NCBI RefSeq assembly: GCF_003311645.1
Contig: NZ_QEST01000183.1
Coordinates: 1 to 48,636 of the forward strand
DNA: 48,636 bases
DNA from: Streptomyces sp. PT12
GTDB lineage: Bacteria > Actinomycetota > Actinomycetes > Streptomycetales > Streptomycetaceae
Reading direction: 5' to 3'
Part shown: positions 1-9,359 of the stretch, in pieces
Numbering within the stretch: the stretch's first letter is position 1
Layout of the letters: each line of letters opens with the position of its first letter
Position numbers and translations under genes: made by a program
Notes under the pieces: model-generated
Database searches by the model: none
What the model was told of the DNA's origin: nothing
The model's input: the letters and a program-made list of their open reading frames with translations, nothing else

Positions 1-150
1 GACACCAATCCATGAACTACGCATCCCGGACTTGACGAAAGACATAGAGGCACCCCCCCGCCCGGGGGGCCGGACCGGCCATGCCCGCCGCCCTCTCATG
101 AAGCGACCTCCGTTGCCATGCAGTTTTCTGAATCAAGCTGCGCACTTGTA

Positions 151-179
151 TTGACTCACGCGCACTCCTGATCCAAGGT
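151..179 (+). promoter_or_regulatory. Possible promoter of the first sugar-transport operon
   Basis: TTGACT at 151-156 is followed after 17 bases by CAAGGT at 174-179. That is an acceptable -35 and a weak -10, 31 bases upstream of the binding-protein start codon. The stretch before it (1-150) holds a C7/G6-rich inverted repeat at about 52-70 and no gene I can support. The assignment rests on spacing and partial consensus only. Confidence 0.3.
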
Positions 180-210
180 GCAGTGACGCAACGCCGCAGA
201 AGGAGCCGCC

Positions 211-1518
211 GTGGTCTCTCACCGAAGAAGCTGGAATGCCCGAGCACTCCTGGCCGCCGCGACGGCGACCCTGATGCTCGCCTCGTGCGGCATCGGGGGG
301 TCGGGGGCGGACGAGGGCCCGACGACCGTCACGTTCTGGTCGTGGACCTCCGGATCCCAGGAGATGGCGGACCGCTTCAACGCCACCCACGACGACATCC
401 GCGTCGTCTTCGAGCAGATACCCGCGGGCACCGGCGGCGGCTACTCGAAGATGTACAACGCCGTGCGCGCGGGCAAGGCGCCCGACGTCGTGAACGTCGA
501 GTACCCGCAGGTCCCGGCGTTTGTGACGCACGAGGTCATCCAGCCGCTCGACTCCCATGGCGTGGCCGACCTCCGCGACGCGTACCCGGAGTGGGCCTGG
601 AACCAGGTGGCGCTCGGCGGCGAGGTCTACGCCGTCCCCAAGGACATGGCGCCCCAGGTGTTCCTCTACCGCGCCGACCTCTTCGACGAGCTGGGCATCG
701 AACCCCCCTCCACCTGGCAGGAGTTCCGCGACACCGCCGAGCGGGTGCGCGCCGAGCGCCCCGACGCCGTGCTCGCCACCCTCGGGAACACCGACGCCGG
801 GCTCATCGCGGGCCTGGCCTGGCAGGCCGGGGCCCGCTGGTTCGACACCTCGGACAACGTCTGGCAGGTGAACAGCACCGATGACGCCAGCCTGGAGATG
901 GCGCGCTTCTGGGACGAGATCATCGGCGACGGGCTGGTCAACGCCGAGCCCGTCTTCGCCGAGAAGCACATCGCCGACCTCCAGGAGGGCCGTTCGCTCG
1001 CGATGATCGCCGCGCCCTGGATGGCGGGGAACCTCTCCCGCTTCGTGCCCGACCTCGCCGGGCGCTGGGGCGCGGCGCCCCTGCCGACCTGGGACGGCGT
1101 CGCCGCCGGCAACTACGGCGGCTCGACCCTCGCGATCCCCGAGGGAGCCGAACACCCGGAGGAGGCGATGGAGTTCGCCCGCTGGGTGGCCACCTCCCCC
1201 GACGCGGTCGCCGCCGCCGCGCCGGTCAGCACGGGCATGCCAGCCAACGCCGAGCTGTTCGACGCCTGGCGCACGGAGTTGGAGGCGGCCAACCCCTATG
1301 TCCAGGGCACGGGGCTCCCCGAGGTGGCGCTCGCCGCCGCGGAGAGCGTTCCCCCGTCCTGGGAGTGGGGGCCCGATATGACCGAGGGATTCGCCCGGCT
1401 CATCGACGAGATGGCCACCTCCGTCGGGCGGCGGGGCGGCCTGGAGTCCGCCCTGCGCCGCTGGCAGGACGGCACCGTCGACCAGCTGCGGCTGCGCGGC
1501 TTCGACGTGCGCGCCTGA
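211..1518 (+). CDS. Extracellular solute-binding lipoprotein of a CUT1 sugar ABC transporter
   Basis: The 435-residue protein begins with a short basic stretch, a hydrophobic segment and the lipobox LASC with Cys26, so it should be an outer-surface lipoprotein. The mature part (TTVTFWSWTSG near the start, and a later AMIAAPWMAGNLS stretch) is typical of family 1 sugar-binding proteins that deliver mono- or oligosaccharides to a CUT1 permease. The GTG start at 211 is chosen because AGAAGGAG lies just upstream and the lipoprotein signal begins there. Two permease genes follow on the same strand. No ATPase gene is nearby, which fits the shared MsiK-type ATPase used by such systems in Streptomyces. 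The substrate cannot be read from sequence; the neighbouring DUF2264 and hydroxyacid dehydrogenase suggest a plant-derived saccharide. Confidence 0.9.
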   Translation: MVSHRRSWNARALLAAATATLMLASCGIGGSGADEGPTTVTFWSWTSGSQEMADRFNATHDDIRVVFEQIPAGTGGGYSKMYNAVRAGKAPDVVNVEYPQVPAFVTHEVIQPLDSHGVADLRDAYPEWAWNQVALGGEVYAVPKDMAPQVFLYRADLFDELGIEPPSTWQEFRDTAERVRAERPDAVLATLGNTDAGLIAGLAWQAGARWFDTSDNVWQVNSTDDASLEMARFWDEIIGDGLVNAEPVFAEKHIADLQEGRSLAMIAAPWMAGNLSRFVPDLAGRWGAAPLPTWDGVAAGNYGGSTLAIPEGAEHPEEAMEFARWVATSPDAVAAAAPVSTGMPANAELFDAWRTELEAANPYVQGTGLPEVALAAAESVPPSWEWGPDMTEGFARLIDEMATSVGRRGGLESALRRWQDGTVDQLRLRGFDVRA

Positions 1519-1583
1519 CCGCTCCCGCCACCAGCACGACCCTCGACCTCCGCCTCCCGTCCACCGCTTCCCCGGGGAATCCC

Positions 1584-2501
1584 ATGGCATCGACCGCGCC
1601 GTCCCGAACCGGGCCACGCGGGCAGGGCCGCAACGGCGTCCTGCTCCTGCTCGGCCCCTTCTTCCTGCTCTTCTTCCTCACCTATGTCGTGCCCCTCCTC
1701 TACGCCGTCGGGCTCAGCTTCTTCCGCGAGCGCTTCAGCGGGATCGGCTGGGACGGGCCGCGGCTGACGTTCGCCGGGTTCGACAACTACGCGCGGGCGC
1801 TGACCGACCAGGAGTTCATCGACGGCGTCGGCCGCGTGCTGCTCTACGGGCTCGTGTACGTCCCGCTGCTGATCGCCCTGGCGATCGCGCTCGCCCTGCT
1901 GCTCGACAGCGCGATGACCTACGGCCGGCGCTTCTTCCAGACGCTGCTGTTCCTGCCGCACATCGTGCCGGGGCTGATCGCGGCGATCATCTGGCTCTAC
2001 CTCTACACGCCGGGGCTGAGCCCGGTCCTTGACGCGTTCTCGGCGCTGGGCTGGGAGATCGACTTCCTCGGCGGCGACGGCGTGCTGTTCTCGCTGGTCA
2101 ACATCGCCGTGTGGGGCGCGCTCGGCTTCAACGTCGTGCTGATCTTCGTCGGGCTCCAGGCGGTGCCGAGGACGATCGTCGACGCGGCGAGGATCGACGG
2201 CGCGGGCGAGCTGCGCATCGCCCTCGGCGTCAAGCTCCCGCAGGTGCTCCCCACCGTGCTGGTGGCCACGCTGTTCACGATCATCGGCGCGCTCCAGCTC
2301 TACACCGAGCCGATGATCCTGCGCACCTCGGGCGAGAGCCCCATCAGCAACACCTGGACGCCCAACATGCTCGCCTACTCGTCGGCGTTCAACAGCAACG
2401 ACTACCACTACGCGGCCACGGTCTCCGTGCTGATCGCCCTGCTCGCGGGCGTTCTGTCGTTCCTCGTCACCCGGTTCGCCAACAGAAGGGCGCTGCGATG
2501 A
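1584..2501 (+). CDS. Carbohydrate ABC transporter permease (MalF type)
   Basis: This 305-residue inner-membrane permease has about six hydrophobic segments, starting with a Leu/Phe-rich helix (LLLLGPFFLLFFL). The EAA-type loop near the C-terminal third reads ARIDGAGELRIALGVKLPQ, the contact site for the ATPase. I take the ATG at 1584 rather than the longer in-frame extension because the extension runs back over the binding-protein gene and has no permease character. The gene lies 65 bases after the binding protein and shares an ATGA overlap with the next permease. It should form a heterodimer with that partner. Confidence 0.9.
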   Translation: MASTAPSRTGPRGQGRNGVLLLLGPFFLLFFLTYVVPLLYAVGLSFFRERFSGIGWDGPRLTFAGFDNYARALTDQEFIDGVGRVLLYGLVYVPLLIALAIALALLLDSAMTYGRRFFQTLLFLPHIVPGLIAAIIWLYLYTPGLSPVLDAFSALGWEIDFLGGDGVLFSLVNIAVWGALGFNVVLIFVGLQAVPRTIVDAARIDGAGELRIALGVKLPQVLPTVLVATLFTIIGALQLYTEPMILRTSGESPISNTWTPNMLAYSSAFNSNDYHYAATVSVLIALLAGVLSFLVTRFANRRALR

Positions 2502-3433
2502 CCCACCTCGTCGACACCGAGCGGCGGGCCGCGGAAGGCGAGCGGCGCGGCGCCGGGACCCCCGCGCGGCGCCCCGCGGCGCCAGGGGCGGACACGCCCT
2601 GGTGGCTGCGGCGCTCGGCGGTCACCGCGCTGAGCGCGCTCGCGGGCCTCTACACGCTGCTGCCGCTGGTGTGGCTGCTGTTCGCCGTGACGAAGACGCT
2701 GCCCGAGCTGTACAGCGGCAACGGCTTCTCGCCGTCCGCGGGCTTCCATGTGGTCGACAACGTCCGCGACCTGTTCACCGAGGACTCGGCCCGCTTCGGG
2801 CGGTGGATGCTCAACACGGCGGTCTACGCGGTCGGCGGCGCGCTGATCGCGACGCTGCTCTCGGTGGCGGCGGGCTACGCGTTCGACAAGTTCGCCTTCC
2901 GCGGCAAGGAGAAGTGGTACGGGCTGGTCATCGCGGGCGTCCTCGTCCCGCACACCGCCATCGTCATCCCGCTCTACCTGATGATGGCCAACCTCCAGCT
3001 CACGGACACGATGTGGTCGGTGCTGATCCCGCTGACGGTCAACCCGTTCGGGGTCTATCTGGCGCGCGCCTACGCGTCGGGCGCCATCCCGGGCGAGCTG
3101 CTCGAGGCGGCGCGGATCGACGGGGCGGGCGAGGTGCGGACGTTCTTCTCCGTGGGCCTGCGGATGATGATGCCGGGGGCGGTGACGATCTTCCTCATCC
3201 AGTTCATCGGCATCTGGAACAACTTCTTCCTGCCGATGGTGATGCTCACCGACAACGACCTCTTCACCGTGGCACAGGGCCTGTTCACCTGGAACTCGGC
3301 GGTCAGCCAGAACCCCGAGTACACGCGCCTCGTGGTCGTCGGCTCAGCGGTCACGACGATCCCGCTGCTTCTGCTGTTCATCCCGCTGCAACGGCGCTGG
3401 CGGGCCGGGCTCGCCGAGGGCGGACTCAAGTGA
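2498..3433 (+). CDS. Carbohydrate ABC transporter permease (MalG type)
   Basis: This 311-residue second permease begins at ATG 2498, overlapping the preceding stop codon by 4 bp, so translation is probably coupled. About 35 hydrophilic, Arg/Ala-rich residues precede the first membrane helix. The EAA loop reads LLEAARIDGAGEVRTFFSV, and the C-terminus ends in a hydrophobic segment followed by a basic tail, as in MalG-like subunits. It completes the membrane channel of the import system encoded from 211. Confidence 0.9.
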   Translation: MTHLVDTERRAAEGERRGAGTPARRPAAPGADTPWWLRRSAVTALSALAGLYTLLPLVWLLFAVTKTLPELYSGNGFSPSAGFHVVDNVRDLFTEDSARFGRWMLNTAVYAVGGALIATLLSVAAGYAFDKFAFRGKEKWYGLVIAGVLVPHTAIVIPLYLMMANLQLTDTMWSVLIPLTVNPFGVYLARAYASGAIPGELLEAARIDGAGEVRTFFSVGLRMMMPGAVTIFLIQFIGIWNNFFLPMVMLTDNDLFTVAQGLFTWNSAVSQNPEYTRLVVVGSAVTTIPLLLLFIPLQRRWRAGLAEGGLK

Positions 3434-3487
3434 GCACGGTGGGTGACACTGCTCTAGGATGCCCCATATTTGTTCACTGGAGGAACC

Positions 3488-4612
3488 ATGGCCGACATGC
3501 TCGTCACGCAGCGACATGAGCTGCTGGTGCGGGAGTTGGAGTCCTCCGGCATCCTGAAGGTCACCGAGCTCGCCGAGCGGCTCGGCGTCTCGCGCGCCAC
3601 GATCCGCCGTGACCTGATGGACCTGGAGACCGGTGGCCGGGTCACCCGGGTCCGCGGGGGCGCCGTGCTGGCCGCGGGCGCCGGGGGCGCTGCGGCCGCC
3701 GGGGCGCCCGAGCGGGCGCCGGGGTCGGCGGGACGCGCCGCGGGGGCCGCGGCGGCGCAGGTGATCGGGCTGCTCGTGCCCTCGGCCACGTACTACTACC
3801 CCCGGGTGGTGGCGGGCGTTCAGGCGGTGGCGGCGGAGCGCGGCGCGCGCGTCGTCATCGGGCTGACCGACTACGCGCGGCCGCGTGACCTGGAGCAGCT
3901 GGACGAGCTTGCCGCGTCGGGGGCCACGGGGCTGCTGATCGCCTCGACCGGGGGCCACCATCCCCCGTCGGCCACGCTGGAGCGGCCGCGGGGGCGCGGG
4001 CTGCCGTTCGTACTGCTCGAACGCCAGCCTCAAAGCCCGTTCGAGCCGTGCGAGTTCGTGATCTCCGACCACCGGCAGGGCGCGTTCGCGGCGGTGAGCC
4101 ACCTCGCGGGCCTCGGGCACGACCGGGTGGGCCTGTTCACCAACGGCAGCCCCACCGCGCCACTCGTGGCCGAGGGGCACGCGGAGGCCAGGGCCCGACT
4201 GCCGCTCGATCCCTCGGCGCCGGTGCTCGACAGCGGCCGCCCCACGCTCGGCAGCGCGGAGGCGGCGGACTTCTACGACCGTTTCCTCGCCGAGTGCGCG
4301 GCCAGCGGGACGCGCGCGGCGCTCGTGCACTCCGACCACGACGCCATCGAGCTGATGCGGCGCATGCGCGCGCGGGGGCTGCGCGCCCCTGACGACCTGG
4401 CGCTCGTGGCCTATGACGACGAGATCGCCGCGCTCGCGGACGTGCCGCTGACGGCGGTCGCCCCGCCCAAGCACGAGCTGGGCGAGCTGGCGGCCCGGCT
4501 GCTGCTCGACCGGCTCGACGCGCCGGAGCCCGGCGCCGTGCCCGTGCGCCAGCTCGTCCTGCAACCGCGCCTGATCGTGCGCGCCTCGTGCGGGGCCGGC
4601 GCCCGCGCCTGA
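3488..4612 (+). CDS. DeoR-type HTH / LacI-type sensor hybrid transcriptional regulator
   Basis: In this 374-residue protein, residues about 5-60 form a DeoR winged helix: it reads LLVRELESSGILKVTELAER, then SRATIRRDL and the wing. From about residue 90 a periplasmic-binding-protein-like domain of the LacI type begins (IGLLVPSATYYYPRVVAGVQ). It continues to the C-terminus, with the SDHDAIELMRRMRARGL and VAYDDEIAAL segments expected in that fold. The start at 3488 has GGAGG at 3479-3483. The gene is encoded 54 bases after the second permease and very likely controls this cluster in response to the imported sugar. The perfect palindrome at 4679-4695, in front of the next gene, is a candidate operator. 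DeoR-HTH plus LacI-sensor architecture is known in actinobacteria. Confidence 0.85.
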   Translation: MADMLVTQRHELLVRELESSGILKVTELAERLGVSRATIRRDLMDLETGGRVTRVRGGAVLAAGAGGAAAAGAPERAPGSAGRAAGAAAAQVIGLLVPSATYYYPRVVAGVQAVAAERGARVVIGLTDYARPRDLEQLDELAASGATGLLIASTGGHHPPSATLERPRGRGLPFVLLERQPQSPFEPCEFVISDHRQGAFAAVSHLAGLGHDRVGLFTNGSPTAPLVAEGHAEARARLPLDPSAPVLDSGRPTLGSAEAADFYDRFLAECAASGTRAALVHSDHDAIELMRRMRARGLRAPDDLALVAYDDEIAALADVPLTAVAPPKHELGELAARLLLDRLDAPEPGAVPVRQLVLQPRLIVRASCGAGARA

Positions 4613-4678
4613 CCGTTCACCCCACGCGCGCTCATGCACGGTGAGCCTGCGCTTTGGATGGTCACGGACACCGATGAT

Positions 4679-4695
4679 TAGAATGAAGCATTCTA
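4679..4695. promoter_or_regulatory. Perfect palindrome, candidate operator
   Basis: TAGAATG-AAG-CATTCTA is a 7-bp perfect inverted repeat around a 3-bp centre. It sits in an unusually AT-rich patch between the regulator gene and the hydroxyacid dehydrogenase, about 70 bases before the latter's start. The regulator encoded immediately upstream is the natural candidate to bind it. I did not find a second copy upstream of 211 or 3488. Confidence 0.5.
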
Positions 4696-4763
4696 TTTAC
4701 TCGTTGATGCATGTGGTCATGGTTGAACGACCCATGCCCGCCGATCGAAGGTGTTCCCTCGCG

Positions 4764-5771
4764 ATGCGCCAGCGCCCCACCGCCCTGTTCGCCCTCGACG
4801 GCGGGAACCTCCCGCGGCTCTTCCCCTCGGATGTGCTGTCCTCACTCGTGGACCTCCTCGACATCGATCCGGCGCTCACGGTCTCGGACTTCGACGACGC
4901 CGCCGTCCGGCACCGGCTCGCGGACGCGGAGATCCTGGTCACGGGCTGGGGCTGCCCGCCGATCACCCCGCGCGTGCTCGACGCCCTGCCCCGCCTCCAC
5001 ACGATCCTGCACACCGGCGGCACGGTGAAGAAGCTCCTGGCGAGCGAGGTGTGGGACCGCGGCATCGCCGTCTCCACCGCCGCGGCGGCCAACGCGCTCC
5101 CCGTGTCCGAGTACACGCTCGGCATGATCCTGCTCACGGGCAAGGACGTCTTCGCCGCCGCCGACAACTACCGGGCCACCGGGTCCCCCTCGGGCCACGC
5201 CCGCCGCCAGGACATCGGCAACGTCGGGCGCCGGGTCGGCATCGTCGGCGCCTCCAGGATCGGCCGCCGCGTGATCGAGCTGCTGCGCCCTTTCGACTTC
5301 GACGTCGTGCTCCACGACCCCTATGTGGACGCCGCCGAGGCCGAGGCGCTCGGCGTGCGGTCGATGGCGCTCGACACGCTGCTCGCGAGCAGCACGATCG
5401 TGTCGGTCCACGCCCCCGCCACGCCCGAGACCCACCACCTGCTCGACGCCACGCGCCTGGCGCTGCTGCCAGAAGGCGCGGTGCTCATCAACACCGCGCG
5501 CGGCAGCCTCGTCGACACCGAGGCGCTGGTGAAGGAGCTGGCCACCGGGCGCATCAGGGCGGTCCTCGATGTCACCGACCCCGAGCCCCTGCCCGCCGAC
5601 TCGCCCCTCTTCACCATGCCCAACGTCTTTCTGACCCCCCATGTCGCGGGCTCGCTCGGCAACGAGCTGCGCCGCCTCGGGCTCACCGCCGTGCGCGAGG
5701 CCGAACGGCTCGTCGCCGGGCGCCCGTTGGCCCACCGCGTCGAACGCGCCGAGCTCGACCGCACCGCCTGA
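4764..5771 (+). CDS. D-isomer-specific 2-hydroxyacid dehydrogenase
   Basis: This 335-residue member of the family reduces 2-keto acids or oxidises D-2-hydroxyacids with NAD(P). The Rossmann segment is VGIVGASRIGRRVIELL. The catalytic residues are visible as Arg in INTARGSLVD, Glu in DVTDPEPLP and His in LTPHVAGS. The ATG at 4764 follows GAAGGTG at 4747-4753. An in-frame extension to 4641 has no family character and crosses the palindrome at 4679. The gene lies between the sugar-cluster regulator and the DUF2264 gene, so it probably handles a sugar acid from the same substrate. The exact substrate is unknown. Confidence 0.85.
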   Translation: MRQRPTALFALDGGNLPRLFPSDVLSSLVDLLDIDPALTVSDFDDAAVRHRLADAEILVTGWGCPPITPRVLDALPRLHTILHTGGTVKKLLASEVWDRGIAVSTAAAANALPVSEYTLGMILLTGKDVFAAADNYRATGSPSGHARRQDIGNVGRRVGIVGASRIGRRVIELLRPFDFDVVLHDPYVDAAEAEALGVRSMALDTLLASSTIVSVHAPATPETHHLLDATRLALLPEGAVLINTARGSLVDTEALVKELATGRIRAVLDVTDPEPLPADSPLFTMPNVFLTPHVAGSLGNELRRLGLTAVREAERLVAGRPLAHRVERAELDRTA

Positions 5772-5828
5772 GCGGACAGCGGGCAGCGGGCCCGCCCCCG
5801 AGCGCCGTCACCCACCGAAGGAGCCGCC

Positions 5829-7850
5829 GTGTTTCCCCGTTCGCACAGCCGCGTCGCCCCCGCCGAGGGCTCCCCGATCACGGGCCTGGGCCGCGGCGAC
5901 TGGGAGCGGACCGCCGAGCGGCTGCTCGACGCGGTGCGCCCGCACGCCGAGCCAGGCCACTCCCTCATCCACCTGCCGGGCCCGCCCAGCGGCTCGGGCC
6001 GCCTGAGCGACGGCCTCGAAGGATACGCCCGCACCTTCCTGCTCGCGGCCTACCGCTCCGCGCACGCGGGCAGGCACCTCGCCGACCACGTTCTCGCCCC
6101 CTATGCCGAGGGCCTTGAGCACGGCACCGACCCCACGGCCCCCGGGCGTTGGCCGCTGCCCGCCGAGCTGCCGCAGGCCAGGGTCGAGGCGGCGGCCGTC
6201 GCGATCGGCCTGCACGAGTCACGGCACCGGCTGTGGGACCGGCTGCCCGACCGGGTCAGGCAGCGGACCGCCGACTGGCTCGGCGGCATCTCCGACACCG
6301 AGGTGCCGCCCAACAACTGGCTGTGGTTCAAGGCGGTCGTCGCGGCGTTCCTCCGCTCGGTCGGCGCGCCCCACTCGGCCGACGACATCGCGCGCGCCGT
6401 GGAGCGCACGGAGGAGTGGTACGCGGGCGGCGGCTGGTACAGCGACGGCGCGAGAGGCCCAGGGCAGCGGCGCAACTTCGACCACTACAACGGCTGGGCG
6501 ATGCACCTCTTCCCGCTCTGGTACTGCCGGATCTCCGGCACCCTGGCCGAGCCCGAGCTGCTGCCGCGCTACCGGGAGCGGCTGCGCGCGTTCCTCGCCG
6601 ACGCGGCGCACCTGGTCGCGGCCGACGGGGCGCCGCTGTTCCAGGGGCGCTCCCTCATCTACCGGTTCGCCGCCGCCGCGCCGTTCTTCGTCGGCGCCCT
6701 GTTCGACGCCACGCCCCTCGCCCCCGGGCTCACGCGCCGCGCGGGCAGCGGCATGCTGCGCCACTTCCTTGACCGCGGCGCCACCGAGCAGGACGTGCTC
6801 TCCCTCGGCTGGCACGCGCGCTTCCCCCTGATACGCCAGAACTACTCGGGGCCCGCATCGCCCTACTGGGCCTCCCAGGCGTTCACCGGGCTGCTGCTCC
6901 CGCCCGAGCACCCCGTGTGGACCGCGCCCGAGGAGCGACTGCCGGTCGAGCGGGGCGACTTCACCCGCGCGCTTGCCGCCCCCGGGTGGCTGGTCTCGGG
7001 CACCGCGTCCGACGGCGTCATCCGGGTCGTCAACCACGGCACGGACCACACGCCCCCCGACCGGCCCGCCCGCGACGACCCCTTCTACGCCCGCCTCGCC
7101 TACTCCACCCACACCGCCCCCGACCTCGGCCCGCGCCCCGACCTCTCGGGCGACCCGCAGGCCCACCCCAGGGACGGCGACGCCCGCGCGCCCCAGGGCC
7201 CCGACAACCGCGTCGCCCTCGCCGACGCCGACGGCGCGCTCTCCCACCGCAGCCCGCTGCGCCGCATCCTGCTCGCCGAGGGGGTCGCGCTCTCCGCGCA
7301 CACCGCCCACTGGCCGGTGCTCGGCGAAACCGCGCGCGAACGCTGGCCCACGGGCCCCGACCTCCTGACCGCCTCGCTCGTGCGCGGGCCCTGGGAGGTG
7401 CGCCTGGTCCGGGTGGCCGACGCGACGGGACACCCGGTGGTGATCGGCGGCCACGCCCTCGCCGCCGAACGGCCGCCCGAGGTCAGGGCGGCGGAAGGCC
7501 GCGTCGTCGTCACCCGCCCCGACGGGCTCACCAGCGCGCTCGTCGTCCTCCACCCGCCGTCGGGCGGCGCCGCGCTGTCGGCGCGCCGGGCGACGGCGGT
7601 CAACGCGTTTGGCACATTCAGCGCGACGCCCGTGTACGAGGCGGGAGGAACGCTGCACGCCACGGCGGTCTTCCTCGGCACGCCTCGGGAGGCGGCGGCG
7701 CTGCCGCCGCCGCCCGAGGTCCGCCTCACGGCGTCGTCGGCCACGGTGTCCTGGCCGGACGGCACCACGGGGGAGGTCGCGCCGTTCACCCTCACGCCGC
7801 CTTCCGATGTCGCGGCGGGCCTGCGCGGGTCCGGGGGCGCGGCGCGATGA
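5829..7850 (+). CDS. DUF2264 domain-containing protein
   Basis: This 673-residue protein has a Trp/Tyr-rich N-terminal two-thirds that matches DUF2264: PPNNWLWFKAVVAAFLRSVG, then FDHYNGWAMHLFPLWYCRI and QNYSGPASPYWASQAF. This is an alpha/alpha-barrel-like family often found with carbohydrate genes. The C-terminal third is rich in beta-strand-like sequence. GTG 5829 follows GAAGGAG at 5817-5823. There is no signal peptide, so it is probably cytoplasmic. It sits downstream of the 2-hydroxyacid dehydrogenase and is likely part of the same saccharide-utilisation unit. The enzymatic activity is not established from sequence; an intracellular glycoside hydrolase or lyase is plausible. Confidence 0.8.
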   Translation: MFPRSHSRVAPAEGSPITGLGRGDWERTAERLLDAVRPHAEPGHSLIHLPGPPSGSGRLSDGLEGYARTFLLAAYRSAHAGRHLADHVLAPYAEGLEHGTDPTAPGRWPLPAELPQARVEAAAVAIGLHESRHRLWDRLPDRVRQRTADWLGGISDTEVPPNNWLWFKAVVAAFLRSVGAPHSADDIARAVERTEEWYAGGGWYSDGARGPGQRRNFDHYNGWAMHLFPLWYCRISGTLAEPELLPRYRERLRAFLADAAHLVAADGAPLFQGRSLIYRFAAAAPFFVGALFDATPLAPGLTRRAGSGMLRHFLDRGATEQDVLSLGWHARFPLIRQNYSGPASPYWASQAFTGLLLPPEHPVWTAPEERLPVERGDFTRALAAPGWLVSGTASDGVIRVVNHGTDHTPPDRPARDDPFYARLAYSTHTAPDLGPRPDLSGDPQAHPRDGDARAPQGPDNRVALADADGALSHRSPLRRILLAEGVALSAHTAHWPVLGETARERWPTGPDLLTASLVRGPWEVRLVRVADATGHPVVIGGHALAAERPPEVRAAEGRVVVTRPDGLTSALVVLHPPSGGAALSARRATAVNAFGTFSATPVYEAGGTLHATAVFLGTPREAAALPPPPEVRLTASSATVSWPDGTTGEVAPFTLTPPSDVAAGLRGSGGAAR

Positions 7851-8422
7851 CGCTCAGTCGCGGCGTGATGACGCTCAAGGGGCCGCGGTCCCACGTGGGT
7901 TCGGCGACGACGCGGCTGATCACCCCGCGGCGGAACTCGGCGTCGGGCACGTCTTGCGTGGCCGCCGAGATCAGGGCGCGGTACGGGCGCGGTTCCGGCC
8001 GCTCGCTCTGCCGCCCGGCGCGGTCGAGACCGTCGTGCCCGCGTCCAGTGGCCTCGACGCGGCCGTCGACCTGGTGATGCGGGAGGCCGGGCTCGTCCCC
8101 GCGGATCAGGGCTGACGTGCCGGTGCCAGTGCGGGTGGGCGGGGGGTCGGCGGGTGACACTGTCCCCCGTGTCGGACATGTCAGAAAAGGGGCGGAAGGG
8201 CGAGGCGGCCGAGGTAGGGGGTGTGCCGACCCCGTCCGCGTTGCTGCCGCGGCTCGACGACGAGCAGATCGCGGTCCTGCGGCAGGTGGGGCGCGAGTGG
8301 GGGCGGGTCACGGGCGACGCGGAGCTGTGGCGGCGCGCGCTGCCGGTGACGCCTGACGTCGGCAGCTTTCCCCGCCCGACGAGGCGGGTCCGACGCAGTT
8401 CAGCCGACTTGTCGACATCCCG
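7851..8422. other. Region without an intact gene, apparent coding debris
   Basis: No intact gene is supportable here. Several reading frames contain protein-like but short stretches: plus strand ending at 8115 (ALPPGAVETVVPASSGLDAA), minus strand near 7850-7980 (ALISAATQDVPDAEFRRGVI), and plus strand from 8154 (RLDDEQIAVLRQVGREWG). None has a full domain, and they switch frame. The segment runs into the truncated APC permease, so I read it as debris of older genes. The identity of each piece is not recognised. Confidence 0.4.
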
Positions 8423-9315
8423 GTGCTCAAGGGGCAGCCGCCCGCGATCGAGTTCGAGGAGGGCGAGGTCCCGCGGCGCGGCCGCCGGGCCCGCGCCGCG
8501 CACCGGGCGAGGCGTCTGGTGCTCGGCGCCGCGCTGCGCAGCAGCGCGATCGCGCGGGAGCGGATGAGCGAACGGGTCGCTCTGCCCGTACTGTCGGCCG
8601 ACGCGCTGTCGTCGGTGGCGTACGGCCCCGAGGCGCTGCTCGGCATCCTCGTCCTCGCCGGGAGCGCGGGGCTCGGCTACTCGATGCCGATCGCCGGGGC
8701 CATCGTGGTGCTGATGGTGGCCGTCGGGGTGTCGTACCGCCAGACGATCCGCGCCTATCCGCACGGCGGCGGCTCCTCCCTGGTCGCCAGCCGGAACCTC
8801 GGCCGCCTCCCCGGGCTGATGGCCGCGGGCGGGCTGATGGCCGCGGGCGGGCTGATGACGGACTATGTGCTCACGGTCGCCGTGTCGATCGCCTCGGGGG
8901 TCGCCGCGTTCTCCGCCGCGTTCCCCCTGTCGGTGGTCGCGCTCGCCGTTCTCGACCTCGCCGGGATGCGGCGCTGGCCTATGCCGCCTCGCTGCGGCAG
9001 CCGGTGCTCGCGCTGCATGTCGCGCCGAGCGACGACGAGGCGGCGCGCTTTCGCGCGTACTGGGCGCAGTGGGGCGACCACCTGCCGCTTGAGGTGGTGG
9101 TGACGCCGTATCGGGCGATCGTCGCGCCGCTCGTCGACTACGTGGAGGCGCTGCACCGCCAGCGCCCCGGTCAGACGCTGACGGTGATCCTGCCGGAGAT
9201 CGTCTCCAGGCGGCGCCGCTACCGGATCCTGCACAGCCGGATCGCCGCCCGCCTCCGCCACTCGCTCAGGCCGCTGCCCAGGATCGTGGTCACCACGATC
9301 CCGTTCCACGTCTGA
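8423..9315 (+). pseudogene. APC-family permease with large internal deletion and frameshift
   Basis: The first part (about 8520-8960) encodes the conserved start of an APC amino-acid permease: LPVLSADALSSVAYGPEALL, then VSYRQTIRAYPHGGGSS. The second part (about 8967-9315, another frame) encodes the C-terminal cytosolic domain of the same family, ALAYAASLRQPVLALHV through DHLPLEVVVTPYRAIVAP to VVTTIPFH. Intact relatives are about 600 residues or more, so roughly 350 residues carrying most membrane helices are missing. The join lies near 8965. An 18-bp tandem duplication (GLMAAG repeated) also lies in a membrane segment. The gene cannot make a working transporter. Confidence 0.8.
8813..8857. 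repeat. 18-bp tandem duplication inside the permease remnant
   Basis: The unit gggctgatggccgcgggc occurs at 8813-8830 and 8831-8848, with a third partial copy to 8857. It inserts six residues (GLMAAG) in a segment that is normally a single helix start in this family. Confidence 0.9.
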
Positions 9316-9359
9316 GGCTTCGGGGGCTCTCGGGGATCTCGGGGATCTCGGGGCGCGCC

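Noticed and set aside
52-70. C7/G6 inverted repeat near the window start as a terminator
   Set aside because: The stem is short with a GC-only loop, and the upstream gene is not visible, so no direction can be assigned.
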